A stretch of 64,000 nt of DNA from Uranotaenia lowii. Taxonomy: Eukaryota; Arthropoda; Insecta; Diptera; Culicidae. Every line of letters starts with the position of its first letter. The stretch's first letter is position 1. Positions 1 through 12,129 of this stretch are shown here, one piece after another. A program made the position numbers and the translations under genes. The notes beneath the pieces were generated by a model that was not told where the DNA came from, did no database searches, and saw only the letters and a list, made by a program, of their open reading frames with translations. Location: contig NC_073692.1 of NCBI RefSeq assembly GCF_029784155.1, positions 365,347,160 to 365,411,159 of the forward strand. Direction: 5' to 3'.

Positions 1-672
1 AGAGTGGTCGATAGGAGCGGAGTGACCATACACACAGGGAGCGTTTTTCGTCACTCACAAAACACTCAAAATTGAAATGAGCGCTCTATAAGAGCGTCAC
101 CTAAAGAGTACTCCTAAGGTGTACACAATGTGCGTCCAAGTAATTAATTGATGGTGCTGTTCGCTTTGGTTCGTATCCAGCTGTTTTTTTTTGGAAGATG
201 AATCAAAAAGATAATAACATCAAGCCGGAATAGATGAGAACAATATATTCTAATATACTTTGGTTCAATATAAGTCTCTATCAAACAACAAACTAAACAA
301 GTCACGCTTAGAACCGATCCGAAAGTTCTTTACCGGGTGAAACTAAATTGCTCCCCCACGGTGGTAAAGGTAGTATAAGTCATCTGCAGTATAGTGGTGC
401 TGATTGAACATTGAAAGTTAATTTTGCAGTCCGCTAGCTAGTGTCGAGGGTGTTATAAACAAGATTTTTTTTGGATTTAGATTGTTTTGAATTCGTGAAA
501 TAAAATCAATACCTACTAGCCTATACTAGCAAAGAATGCCTCTACATGTTTGTCAGAAACAAGTTGTTTTCATGAAGTTCTATGTGACAAACAATTGTTA
601 CGGGCTACAATTTTGACCAAAATATGCGTTTTTGAAAAACGTAATTTTTAATAATATTTCAAATAATAACAT
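1..672. other. AT-rich non-coding segment
   Basis: No gene is visible. Near 82-96 there is a perfect small palindrome, CGCTCT-ATA-AGAGCG, and similar AGAGCG/CGCTCT words recur around 1940-2240. The two GC-richer patches may therefore be remnants of one dispersed element split by the TIR element at 673-1430. I see no promoter, RNA gene or splice pattern that can be defended. Confidence 0.4.
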
Positions 673-1430
673 ATCGTCAACTGGGGCAACATGCAACACT
701 TTCAACTAAAATGGCTTCTAAATAACCCACGTCCACAGATAATCATAACCTTTATACATCTAAAGTTTTAAGGTTGATGGGATATCAAATTGGCGCAGTC
801 AGAAAATTTATTGGTTTTTTCAGTTATTCTTAATTTTCAAAATACATTTGATTTTCACTATACTAAGAAAAAGTGATAACATGCAACAAACTTAGTTTTA
901 AATGAAAAATCTAATGAAAAAGTATATAAATGTATTGTTTTTGATAAATTTTTGATGCCATAAAAACCATTACGCATAAAAATACCAATTTCAGTAAATT
1001 TAGGATCGGTTGAAAGTGATTTTTGAATTTATTTTTTGTGAACATAAGGATGCTGCATACATTTAGGGGTAAAAATACTAAAAAAATACTACAGAAAAAT
1101 TAAACCAGAAAAAAAGTTTGTAGGTGATATCATTAAGCCAATCCGTCATACTGGGGAAAGTATTTTACGGCATCGAAAAATGTTAAAATTTATTCATCTA
1201 TTGCTCGATTTTTTTTAGTTATTTTTTATTTTTTTTGAATTTTTTTAATTTTGAATGAAAATGAAAAACTTTAAAATACTAACTTAAGATGTGAGTAATT
1301 ATTTCATCATCATTTTGTAGGCATTAAAAGACAACTTGATTGAATTATATAATATTAAAAATAAAACAGGGCTGTAGTAATCAAATCTTGCATCTAACCC
1401 CACTGTTACATGATGCCCTGTTTGACGGTA
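673..1430 (-). mobile_element. Non-autonomous TIR element, family A, copy 1
   Basis: One end reads GTCAACTGGGGCAACATGCAAC in shortened form (675-696) and the other reads, on the minus strand, GTCAAACAGGGCATCATG (about 1410-1428). These are imperfect inverted ends. The interior, including a block near 960-1080 (ACGCATAA, ATTTAGGGGTAAAAA) and one near 1120-1170 (TAGGTGATATCATTAAG), recurs in opposite orientation at 5618-6496 and 41283-42078. No transposase reading frame is present, so this is a MITE-like derivative; its superfamily is not certain. Confidence 0.7.
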
Positions 1431-2883
1431 CTTGAACTCAAAGAGGAAGTATTTTGTGACTAAAATTCACGCAAAGCTAGATATTTGGTCTACTAACACC
1501 CGGATAAACGAAAAATTAGTGGGAAAAGGAAACGAAAAGTGATCAATGATTGTGGAAGGACCGCAGTTCAAGTTTTTTTTTGCCAAAAATTGACTTTGTG
1601 GGACTTTTTCGATTTTCTGAAACATAGTTTAATATGCATTATGAAAATTCAAATGATTAACATGTGATTTTCAGCGAGTTGTGGAATTCTTAAATATTCC
1701 ATATGAATCTCTTAGAGATCTAAAAAAATGGCAGTGCCAGATGTTTTATGCAATTTCTAAGTCAAGTGACATCAAACAGTCATCAAAACGTACGTACAAG
1801 TTTTTTTTTAATTTTATAATGAAATTTTCCTCATTCATCTATTGTCATAATAATGTAAATATAGGTTTTTGAGTAACTGTAAACGATTACTTTACATTAC
1901 ATAAATTTCATTAAACCATTGGAATTTGAATCTCGGCACCAAGCGCTTGCACGCTTTGCTTTCAAAGCGCTGCCTTAAGAATTCCATTGATGAGCGTCTT
2001 TTTTTGCTATGCAGATGATGGGAAGGACGGTTTCCTAAAAACACACTTAATTTCCCTAAGAGCACGCTCTAAGAGCTACACTGACGGAGCACACATCACT
2101 CATGTAAGTGAGTGTCGAACATTTATTTTCCGGGAAGCATGAGCAGAGTGTGTGCGGTTTAGCGCTCACAAGAGCGTGGGTTCCACTCCTCTTTGTGAAG
2201 CTTTGCTCTTGCACTTATGAGTGACACCTCAGGAGTCGTCCGAAGCCTGTCGCAGGTAAGCGAAATGCTTACTTTTCATGGTGTGCGTTTAAACGAATTT
2301 TCCATCCCAAAATCGAATTTTGTATCGTATTTAAAATACACACAATTTTCAAATTGAGTCATTACAGTTTTAAGTTGCACACCCTATGACTAATAGTATA
2401 CAGTTTTGTTGACATGTTTAAGATCGCCTCATGAAGCATAATCTAACAAAAATAGCATGCGTTTAAACGAATTTTCCCCACTGTAGAGAAAATGGAGAAA
2501 GCGGAATGTTGATTAAGACGAATTATTATCGTTTTGCTGAATAATTTTCAATCATGATTTTTTTTTTACCTGATCTGAAATATATTTTTGAATTCGGATC
2601 TAGATTTTTTTTAAATCTGGGTGATTTTTTTTTATTGTTTTCCTATGATTCTTATGTCCGAAGCATTAAATTCTGGGTTTAAATCGAAATTTTAAATCGC
2701 ATTCGTTTTCTGTGTTTTCTGAAAAATTGAACTTAAATTTGTGAACTTGACTTCTTAGTATTTATTTTTAAGCAAATGTCTAGTTCCGGATAAAGAACAT
2801 CATTTTGAATAAATTATTGATGACTTGCCTGAAACAAGAATGATTCAAAACCTTGAAAATCTGGATTCTGGATTTTGAATTTT
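1431..2883. other. Non-coding: GC-richer patch then degenerate AT-rich sequence
   Basis: 1940-2250 is GC-richer and contains several AGAGC/GCTCT and GAGTG words and short inverted repeats; it resembles 1-120 and may be the other end of an old repeat. 2520-2880 is AT-rich, with GAATTC/GATTCTG-like words that recur at 8900-9190, 57700-57740 and 58640-59450. No gene is seen. Confidence 0.4.
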
Positions 2884-3857
2884 GAAAACCCCAAATTTTC
2901 AAGTCAATCGAAGCAAAATTGTAGAAATTATAGGCCTTTATCTCCTCTTATCTAATACTGCAAGAAAGCAAGAGCAGAAACTTCAAACGCGTTTTTCTCG
3001 AAAGCACATTTTTAAAGTCAGTGGACATAGTCATTTTAAAAACTACTTCACCGATTCTTTTCAAATTTAGAACATATTTTCTACATATAAAATACCAAAC
3101 CCCAACGATTTTCTTTTTTATTTTTTTTACTTTGGAGAGATTTTACAGATAAAAAATGGCAGATTTTTTTGTGAAAAATCGTAGTTTTTACTTCAAACAG
3201 CCACAATAATTTCATAAAAAAAATTGTGCAAGTTTTTCCTTGTGGGGCGGACCACGCTTGGCCTACTAATGTGTGGTGGTAGATGCAACTCTATCTGTAG
3301 GTATCTACTGCTTCATAGTAGTAGGCCCGTGAGGAACAAAAATTTGATATGTGATGATATGCTTCTAAATAAATTCTACCCGCTCATTTTCAACATCTTT
3401 CACTTTCATCTAACCTTCTATCCATCTATAAATTTTCATAAGCTTTAGATGTCCCTACTAAAAAGGACATCACTTTTCACCGCTAAGGCCGACAAATTAA
3501 AGTAACAAACAAACATTACGGTGGTTAATCTCTTCATTAAAAAATTTAAGTTAAATAAAATCGTTGGGGTCCAGAAAAACATCTATTAAAAATATTTTGC
3601 TCTGATTTTTTGACTTCAGATGATTCTGTGCTGAGATACAGTGTCCACCGCAAATCCTGTTTTCTAAAAGGTATCCTCGAAGATGCTTCGTCACCAGCTC
3701 ATTTTTCAAATATTTTTCTACGAAAAAAATACTAAATGTTCTTTTAACAATGCTTTGTATACTGCAAAAAATTTGAATACATTTGTTTGAACGATAGCTC
3801 TAAAAAAATCGTGAAAATGGCGTTTTTTTAACCCGTTAGACTCTACTCCCCCTTTAA
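2884..3857. mobile_element. TTAA-flanked TIR element, family B, copy 1 (left end lost, internally interrupted)
   Basis: This matches 21410-22115 over most of its length: the stretches 2906-3220 and 3539-3845 are near copies of 21495-21815 and 21815-22100. Its right end on the minus strand reads TTAAAGGGGGAGTAGAGTCT, which mirrors the left end of the other copy (TTAAGGGGGGAGCAGGGTCT). The left TIR is missing. A 313-bp insertion (3226-3538) interrupts it. No transposase is encoded. TTAA at the ends fits a piggyBac-type target, but that assignment is inference. Confidence 0.7.
3226..3538 (+). mobile_element. 313-bp insertion nested in family B copy 1
   Basis: The sequence is absent from the otherwise matching copy at 21410-22115 and is flanked on both sides by AAAAAATT (3218-3225 and 3539-3546), an apparent 8-bp target duplication. 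Its right part (about 3445-3505) recurs in reverse orientation at 60538-60620, so it is a dispersed repeat. I see no clear Pol III boxes; the class (SINE or short DNA element) is undecided. Confidence 0.65.
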
Positions 3858-4035
3858 GGTTTCTCCTGATTTTTTGGATAAATAATCTCAATGTGCTCTT
3901 TTTGGTGTCGCGGGATATGGTAACCTTACTCAAGGCGTTAGATAGTTAGAATCAAAAAAAAACCGTATATGATATTTTGTCTCGATGCGATGCAAACTCA
4001 CGTAATTATTGCAAAAACAAATATAATAGTTAATA

Positions 4036-4905
4036 TGGAAGACCACATTTTAAGTCGTTTGATACAAATATTGAAATCAGAAATCAATTGACTGTCCCAA
4101 CCCCCATGTATGAATTTCGACTCGATGGTTGGCCTCTTTTTCGAACTTTGATCTCTGAAATCGATTGCCCTTCCCTCAAAACTCCCGTGTGCAAATTTTC
4201 AAACCAATGCATTGCATAATAACGTCAATATCGCAAAAAAAAACAGTGAATTTTTAATCTGGACGACCCCTTTGGCCGACGCTTTACCAAAATTGGATAA
4301 TTTGAATCAATTTTTCTTCCTTGATAATTCCTATGTGCAAATTTTCATCTCAATCCGATGTAGATTAACGTCAATATCGCAAAAAGCGAACAGTTAATAT
4401 GGACGACCCCTTTGGCTGGACCCTTTACATTGCGTGTGACAAAAATATTGAAAAGTTGATATGGACGACCCCTTTTGCCGACCCCTTAAACTGAATTCGA
4501 TACCTGAACTCGATTGCTTGTCACTCAAAACTCTCGTGTACCAATTTTCATCTGAATCCGATGTATAATAACGTCAATATAACAAAAATAGTCAACAGTG
4601 AATATGGACGACCCCTTTGGCTGGGCCCTTACACAAAATTTGATATCAGCAATCGATTGCTCGTTCCTAAAAACATCCGAGCGCTAATTTTTATTTCAAT
4701 CTGATGTACATTAACGTTAATATCACAAAAATATTGAAAAGTTAATATGGACGACCATTTTTGCCGAAATTCAATACCTGAAATCGATTTCCTATCTTTC
4801 AAAACCCCCATGTGCAAATTTTCAACACTATCCGACGCAAAGTAACGTCAATATTGCGAAAACAATATTTGTCTTGTATGGACGACCCCCTTCAGAAGGG
4901 GTCAT
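4036..4905 (+). repeat. Degenerate tandem repeat, unit about 140 bp
   Basis: The phrase ATGGACGACCCCTTTGG or a close variant starts near 4259, 4398, 4460, 4602, 4745 and 4876, and a weaker version lies near 4036. Between them the order AACGTCAATAT.GCAAAAA, CGATTGCT.GT.CCTCAAAACTC and GTGCAAATTTTCAT recurs. Most spacings are 131-143 bases, with one short unit. Units carry many substitutions, so the array is old or was imported with a retroelement; it runs directly into the LINE-like tail that follows. Confidence 0.75.
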
Positions 4906-5045
4906 CCGAAAATCTTAAAACATTTTTCATCATTCCTGGTCCTAATGAGCATCCATGCCAAATTTCAGCTCTCTAGCTCTTAAGACGGCTGAGTCTATGG
5001 AGGACAAACAAACAAACAAACAAACCCACCGAAATTGCTTTTTTG
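4906..5045 (+). mobile_element. Probable non-LTR retroelement 3' tail with (CAAA)n
   Basis: Conserved-looking text (GCCAAATTTCAGCTCTCTAG, AAGACGGCTGAGTCTATGGA) ends in a (CAAA) run at about 5009-5028. Short tandem 3' tails of this kind are typical of RTE-like LINEs and their SINE partners. No reverse transcriptase is attached; the tandem block upstream may be part of the same element. Confidence 0.4.
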
Positions 5046-5059
5046 CTTTATATTCAGTA

Positions 5060-7227
5060 GGGTAAATGAGCCTAATTTCGCTATATTTTGTCAGAGGTTT
5101 TTAAATTTGAAATTATTGCGCCGAATCTTTAATACTTAGGTATACAATTTTTTGGTTACTAAGTTCCAAATTTTTTTCTGAACTCTGTTTTGGTTTGAAA
5201 TAATCATTTCAAGCCTTTATTTACGAAAAATTTCATGTTTTATAAAGTGTGTCGGTGTTCCTTATTTGGCACTAATTGTTCCTAATGTTAACATATGGAT
5301 GTTCCTAATGTTTAACATATGTGTATCAGGGTACCCAATATTACACTATTTGTTCCTGATTTTGCATATGGGTCTGTTTTTTATATACTTTAATGAGAAA
5401 AATCTCAAAACTCACCTTTTTATAAATTTTACAACGTTTTTGGAATATGAATGGAGAAATAAGGCCTATTTAAATCCTAGACAATATTCCTTTACGCTTG
5501 TTTTGATGAAAGTAGTGGATGTTGAGCTTATTAAAATTCAAACTTTTACTTTTCCAATGGATTGAAAATTTATTATATTTCAATAGTAGGAAATTCCTTG
5601 TAATGGATACAAATAAGTACAGTCAAACAAAGCATCATGCAACAGCATGGTTGGATGCAACATTTGTGTACCACAACACTTATTTAACTTTTATTTTAAT
5701 ATAATGTAATAAAATTATCATTTAATGATAACAAAACGATGATGCCATAGTTTCTCACATCGTGAGAGAGATTTATGATGTTTTTGATTCTCATAGAAAA
5801 TTCGAAACATCGTAACTTTTACATTTTTTGATGCCGTAAAAAACTTTACACAATGTGACGGATTGATTTAGTGAAATAACCTACAAACTTTATATGGAAC
5901 TTATTATCCTACACTGTTGGTGTATGAATATTTTTCGGACAATCATTTATTTTTTTTTAAATAAATATGTTTTAAAATTCCGTTACCAGTCTGGGCTAAA
6001 ATGCATCGACATGCAAATCAATGATTCACAGTTTCAATCGTGTTTCCATATGCTAGAATATAATGTAAAATTTTTGTAGTATTATTTATCCCTAAATGTA
6101 TCAGCACCCTTATGCTTTCTTTAAAAAAAATCTTTGACAGAAAAAATATAAACTTTAATTCCAACAAAATCAAAAATAACTACAGATCGTGCTTTATGCC
6201 TAACGACATCACAAATATGTCAAAAAATATAACTATTCAAACTTTTTTTGTTTGTTTTTTATTAAAAACAAAGGATTTTGCAACTTAGATACCCCTTTTT
6301 CTTAGTAGTGTGAAAATCGCATGTTTTGTAAATTTAAAAATAACTGGTGGAACCAATTATTTTTCAGACCACGTTAATTTGATGTCCCATTAATCTTTAA
6401 ACTTTTGATGTACAAACGGTAGGATTATCAGTGGACATTAGGTTTTTAGAAGCCATTGAAGTTGAAAGGTGTTGCATGATGCCCCAAAAGGCGGTATACA
6501 ACGTATTTTATTGAGGTTTTTTTTAAATTTTTCCTTTCGATTTGGTTCTCGTTAAGAAGCTTTGTGTAACTTGATGGCTTCCTTTTCTGTCGCAAAGGGT
6601 GCGTTCCTTACAACATGGCGAAAATATTTTTTCAACATTTTTAGCTTTGAGATTTACTGAAGTAAAAAAACATGTTTTATTAGCTCAAAACAGTTTATTT
6701 TAACAGATCGTTGAAAATTATGTTAAAACACAATTCTATCAATCAAATTTATTTCAAATGCATTCTATGACGTTGATATAGTTTGGGAAACTTTGACTAT
6801 GTCCATAATTAGGAACACATTGAAAATAGTGTTCCTAATTGTGGACATATGCTTTTTTAGATGTTACACGAAAAAAACATGGTTCTAACATACTTATTAC
6901 CTAAATCATGATAAAAAACAATCCGACAAAAATTTTCAAAAAAATCGGTTGACAAATTCAGCTTAAATCTTCTTTTTCTAAACAGGTGTTTTTTAAGAAA
7001 TTTGTTAACGTTTCCATTCAATTTGGACATACTTTGAAACAATCCGGATTTTACGAAAAATTCTATGAGTTACAAAACTAATTTGTTTGTAAAATGAAAG
7101 TTCACATGATCCTTTACATTATAATTTTTTTTGATAATTGTGATAAGTGAAAAATAACGTCAAAAACAGGTAAAATCGAACAGTATGTTAACATTAGGTA
7201 CACATGCCAAATTAGGAACACTTACCC
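5060..7227. mobile_element. TIR element flanked by TA, about 2.2 kb including a nested insertion
   Basis: The left end reads GGGTAAATGAGCCTAATTT just after TA (5058-5059). The right end, on the minus strand, reads GGGTAAGTGTTCCTAATTTG, followed on the plus strand by TA (7228-7229). Subterminal words TGTTCCTAAT and GGACATATG repeat near both ends (5250-5335, 6800-6850). A TA target fits the Tc1/mariner superfamily. No transposase frame is present. Family A copy 2 (5618-6496) sits inside it, so this element is the older of the two. Confidence 0.65.
5618..6496 (+). mobile_element. Non-autonomous TIR element, family A, copy 2 (nested)
   Basis: The left end is TACAGTCAAACAAAGCATCA and the right end on the minus strand is TACCGCCTTTTGGGGCATCA. 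These match the two ends of copy 1 in opposite orientation. Internal landmarks shared with copies 1 and 3 include GATGCCGTAAAAAACTTTAC (near 5830), ATCCCTAAATGTAT (near 6089) and TTGATGTCCCATTAA (near 6379). There is no coding capacity. Confidence 0.75.
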
Positions 7228-7230
7228 TAC

Positions 7231-8222
7231 CGTTCATAATTGTATAGAAATTGGAAGCAAGCGCACTGTCACTTCGACTTTGAACTTCCATAACTTTTTA
7301 CTCTGATGATATTTTAAGATCAAATTTTTTGCGTTAGATAGATCAACTATCACACTATTATATCACAATTTTGAGCTTTCTGGAGTTTGTGTGGCCTGAG
7401 AAACAGTAATTTTACGAAAATCGGACTTTTTGGACTTTTCTCATTCAAACTGCAATATCTCTGGAACTACGCAACATTTTTTATTGAAATTTTGCACAGT
7501 GATTGTTGAAATATGATGCTAGCATGTCTGAAGTTTTCGAAAAGTTCTATCAATGAGATCAAAAGTTACGTGAGGTGCAATATTTCAGGCATGAACCTTG
7601 AAATGCGATTTCTATAGAATTTCGAACGATTTATGAGAACAATATCATTTCTTCCACCAATCAGACAAAAAATTTCTGGCAAAAGCAATGAAGAAAAGGA
7701 AAAATTGAATAAATAGTCCATTTGTGTTTTGAAATCAGAATCTCGCGATATTGTTGTGATTTTTCGGTTGAAATAGATTAACTGGTTGTTAAACAGAGGA
7801 TATGATTTTCCTATGAAAACATTCGTCCAAAATTCTATGGAAATCGCAATTCAAGGTTCATGCCTGAAATATTGCACCTCGCGTAACTTTTGATCTCATC
7901 GATAGAACTTTTCGAAAATCTCAGACATGCTAGCTTCATATTTCAACAATCACTGTGCAAAATTTCAATAAAAAATGTTGTGTAGTTTCAGAGATATTGC
8001 AGTTTGAATGTGAAAAGTCCAAAAAGTCCGATTTTCGTAAAATTACTGTTTCTCAGGCCACACGAACTCCAGAAAGCTCAAATTTTGTGTGATAATAGTG
8101 TGATAATTAATCTATCTAACGCAAAAAATTTGATCAAAAACTATCATCAGAGTCAAAAGTTATGGAAGTTCAAAGTCGAAGTAACAGTGCGCTTGCTTCC
8201 ATTTTCTATACAATTATGAACG
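7231..8222. mobile_element. Foldback element with ~395-bp inverted arms
   Basis: 7231-7625 and 7828-8222 are near-perfect reverse complements; the outer ends read CGTTCATAATTGTATAGAAA and its complement. The unpaired centre is about 200 bp. TA lies just outside each end (7228-7229, 8223-8224), consistent with a TA target duplication. The element abuts the preceding TIR element at the same TA. No protein is encoded. A transcript through it would fold into a long double-stranded hairpin. Confidence 0.85.
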
Positions 8223-8224
8223 TA

Positions 8225-9233
8225 ATGTCAAAAATACTTGATTTTCCAAACTTTGTAAAACTTGAAGAATTATAACTTTTTTAGATAATTTATCGTCATT
8301 CATCATAATCAAAATATTTTTTCTTAATTTTATAAAGTGAAGTAAATAAATTCAAAATCAGTTTTACTTTTATGTAGATTTGTTAGTTTAACAGTTGTAA
8401 ACCTAAATGTTTCCCTTGTTCTAATTATTTAAAATATTTTTTTTTAAATCGTTTATGATATTCCACTAATTTTATGGAAAGCTGGAAAAATGATTTTCAA
8501 TAGCCACTTAAATACTTAATTTAATAAGCATTGGTAATTTAATTTGTATTTGTTATGTGCTCTCATTATTTAAAAGTCACATTTTGGAATTCTTGATTTT
8601 TTATTTTTGAAATTTACAAAATTTTGATTGCGAACTTTAATTGACCATTTCTTTCGATAACAGTAAGTTAATGAAAATAAAACTGGAGTTCATCTCTAAC
8701 TTTGATCACTGTTTCTTTTGACCTAAAGTAAAATATTATAATTTTTATCAAATTTAATTTAAAAATCTATGTGTTTTGATTTTTGAACAATTCCTCTCAA
8801 ATTGAATAAAATTTTCGTTTATTCTCGAAAATTTAAATTTCAAATCTTGATTTCTTCAATATTATTAATAATTCAATACTATTCTTTTAATCGTGGCTTA
8901 TTTATGATATTATCGAAATTTTATTTAAGAATTCGGTTTTAAAATCGGGGTATATATTTTATGTCGTTATATTTTATGTTTTCTTTTTCTGTGCATTGAT
9001 ATTTATGTCTGAAGCTTCAAATTCTGGTTTTATTTTAATTTAAATTCGTTTTTGTTTTCTAATGTTTCTTAAATATTGACTTCAACTTCTTATTCAGAGT
9101 AAGGATAATTCTGAATTATTTGAACTATTGTTTAATCACTTACCTAAAATATAATTATTTGAAACTCTTATTTTTTATTTATTTTGAATCAAACCAGTTA
9201 AATTAATTATTTGTTCAAGTTTTTGTGATAGTC
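8225..9233. other. AT-rich non-coding segment
   Basis: Low-complexity A/T sequence; 8900-9190 resembles 2520-2880 (GAATTC, TTATGTCTGAAGC.TCAAATTCTGG). No gene or RNA is seen. Confidence 0.4.
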
Positions 9234-9241
9234 GTCATGAC

Positions 9242-9694
9242 TAAGGTTGCCAGGATTTTTTCAGAACGTATTCGGGCCGGACAAATCCATGCAATTTTGC
9301 ATAAAATCCTGGCAGATTCCAGACATTTTATTTCAAAATTTGCGACCTTAAATCCGGGCAATATCCGGGCAAATTTTGTCAAAACCCAGAAATTACTCAA
9401 TAAAAATCAAGAAAAAAAACTCAATTATTTTCATCGAAACCCATCGATACCCATTTCATGATTATTTTTGTAAAAATTACTCAAATAATTTTGGTATGGA
9501 TAAATAAATTTAAAAATTTTCCATACAATTGTTTTGATTTTCCAAAAAAGAGAATAAATACGGGAAACATCCGGGAAAAACCCGGGAAACTTTTGAAATA
9601 AAATCCGGACAACCAGGCCAGGCCAGGCTCTTTCCAAATTTTGTATTAAATATCTGGGCAAACCCGGATAAAACCGGGAAATCTGGCAACCTTA
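9242..9694. mobile_element. hAT-like MITE, family C, best copy (453 bp)
   Basis: TIRs read TAAGGTTGCCAGGATTTTTT on the left and TAAGGTTGCCAGATTTCCCG on the minus strand at the right. Flanks are GTCATGAC (9234-9241) and ATCATGAC (9695-9702), an 8-bp target duplication with one mismatch, as expected for hAT elements. The interior is rich in CCCGG, CCGGAC and GGGCAAA words. It is non-coding. Other copies lie at 20805-21287, 39060-39523, 46761-47120, 57970-58361 and 59482-59807. Confidence 0.8.
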
Positions 9695-9702
9695 ATCATG
9701 AC

Positions 9703-12129
9703 TCATTTATTTGAAAATGACTATCAAAATCAATTTCCCTACTTATTGTGCATTTTTGTAAAGTTTTTATTTCTAGCAAAATTTTAATTTCAAGAACCTG
9801 CTTGCCAAACAGATAACACCATTTGGATTGTAAGATAAATATTTTTTTAATAATCTACGAACAACTATTTTATGCTTTTTTGGCCTATTTCAGTTCATTC
9901 CATCTAAAGACGCAATTGGTTTCTAAAGGGAGATGAAAAATATATTAAGTGGATTTTTACTAGGTGTGTCAATAATTTTAACCCAAATATTAACTTTACA
10001 ACACACTTATCGCTTTTGAATCAGCATTACTTTAAACTACTTTGTAATGCGCTTGTTTAAACGAACCCGTTGAAAGTAATTCCATAAACCCACTTTAGCA
10101 CATATTCGAACCATTAAAATAAGTAATCCGTGAGAAGCGAAAGGTGGGAACCTTACGCACCTTTTTTTTGCGCCATCGGTACCGATCAAATATTTGCCAT
10201 AAACGCCACGCCATGCCGATTCAATTCACACCTACAGGATATCTGCAAGTTTTATGAGTGGCTCCAACACCGAGAGACTTCATGTTTTATGAATCGGAGA
10301 TTGTTTTCTCGTCTGTTTATTTTTACTGGGCTGTATCCTCCCATTTTTTTCAATCTGAAGCCTTCAAGATTGAAAAGAAGGTTGTAACTTCTCACCTTGA
10401 AATATGGTCCATAAATGAGGGGGATTGTTTTGACTGGAGCAGACGATTCATAAGTAACAAATACTGAACTGTTTATATGTAGTATAGAAATAAGCTGAGT
10501 TTGAAATTGATATCTGTAAAAAGCAGTTTTTTGAAAGAAAAGGTTTCAAATTTTATCGGTTTTTACGTTTAAAAATAGCTACCGCTTCCAAGGAAGGAAA
10601 ATCCGGTCCAATCAAATGACAAGGGACGGATTTTACGATCCTTGATCCAACATCGAGTAGGAGGTAAGAAAACAATCTTCTCCGCCGTGTGCCGAAAAAT
10701 TCAGCAAATCTGAAGGAATCCTCAAGCCTTTGGCGCTTTTCGCATAAAACGCGCCAGGAAAAATCCAATCCCGAGAGTTGTTTTAGAGCTGCGTTTAAAA
10801 TATGAAAAAAAAAAAAAATGTTCGCACCCCAACTCGACAACAAACGATGCGTCGTAAATTATAACAGAACCAGCCCCGGTTTTCGGTCTCGGGGGCGCAG
10901 GCGATCACATTTAACGACCCCATGGATATGTCCCAATTAAAAAGTCGTAAATTGTACGCTTCCTATACGACTCCATCCACTCCATTCAAGAAAGACGCCG
11001 CCGTCACAGGAGGATATTCGAGACGATACGTTTTTCTATAAACGCCACCAACAACGAACGTGTCTATAAGCAAGTGTGAATTTGGATGATGCAAAAATTG
11101 GATCCCACCTTACTGGAGATTGGTCCAAACGTATGCCTTGAATGGGACCCCCATCTTAAAAGTTAATGGCGAAGGAATCGTCTTACTCGTCTCGACGCCT
11201 AGAGTCGATTCGACTGGGAGGGACAGCTTAAAGGCTGATGCTGGGAGGTGTTACTTATGCTGTAAATCATAAGCCAAGTAACGTTTAAAAATGATTACAA
11301 AACCGATTCGTGGTGTTTATGGGAGGATTAGGATTACCAACGCTCGGTGATTTACGTGGAATTTAAACAAATAAAACCCTAGGAAAAATACGAAAAATCC
11401 AAAACTCCAAATCCAAAAAAAGAAGAATTTTCAAAATACTCATCAATTTATACTTACAAATGATATCATATTTATTTTATTGAGTTTCAGAGTGAAACAA
11501 ACATGAAATGAGAAGAAAGAAAAAAAATGTAAGCATATTTTGTGAATATAATTTCAATAGTTTTTTTATAAAGACATTTTCTTAATAAAACGTTATCGGC
11601 TTCTCAAATAAAGCTGCTCCATTTTTTGTTTGTCAAATACTTTCAGATATTCAAGTGCTTATCATATAGTCTTTTTTCCCAAAAAAAAACGGATAAAAAC
11701 AAACACATACGCTCCTGCTACCAAATCAGATTGATTATGTCGATATGCTAAGCACGTTTTCCGGCTTGATTTGATGCAGCCACTCTGCCAATCAAAATTT
11801 TCATCTTGGGGGCAAAGATTGAAGTGCACAAACAGTATTCATCCCTATATCGTTCTCTTGAGGTTGCAACACTTCGTCCCAAAGCAAAGCATTTCGGAAC
11901 GAGATATGATCTTAGTCAAATCATCTGTCATACGTGTGTGACGACACAGACAGTTTTCGGAGACAGATGAGAGAAAAATCGGAAGACTTCCTGATGACCG
12001 ATGAGATTTTTTTTTCTGAAACAGTGGCACGTTCTTGAGAAGAAGTAAAATAATTTGGTAGAAAGATTTTGTGATTTGTTCAGATGTTTTCCTTAGATAA
12101 AACGTGATTCATCGAAATTTCAGCTGTTC
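9703..12129. other. Low-copy non-coding region with a GC-richer core (10080-11330)
   Basis: This stretch lacks the repeats seen elsewhere. 10850-11060 contains two spaced copies of AAGTCGTAAATT/GTCGTAAATT (10850-10861 and 10942-10953), a Caudal/Abd-B-like GTCGTAAA word. Open frames here are short and overlap on both strands without a recognisable domain, so I do not call a gene. It may be intron or intergenic DNA. Confidence 0.4.
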
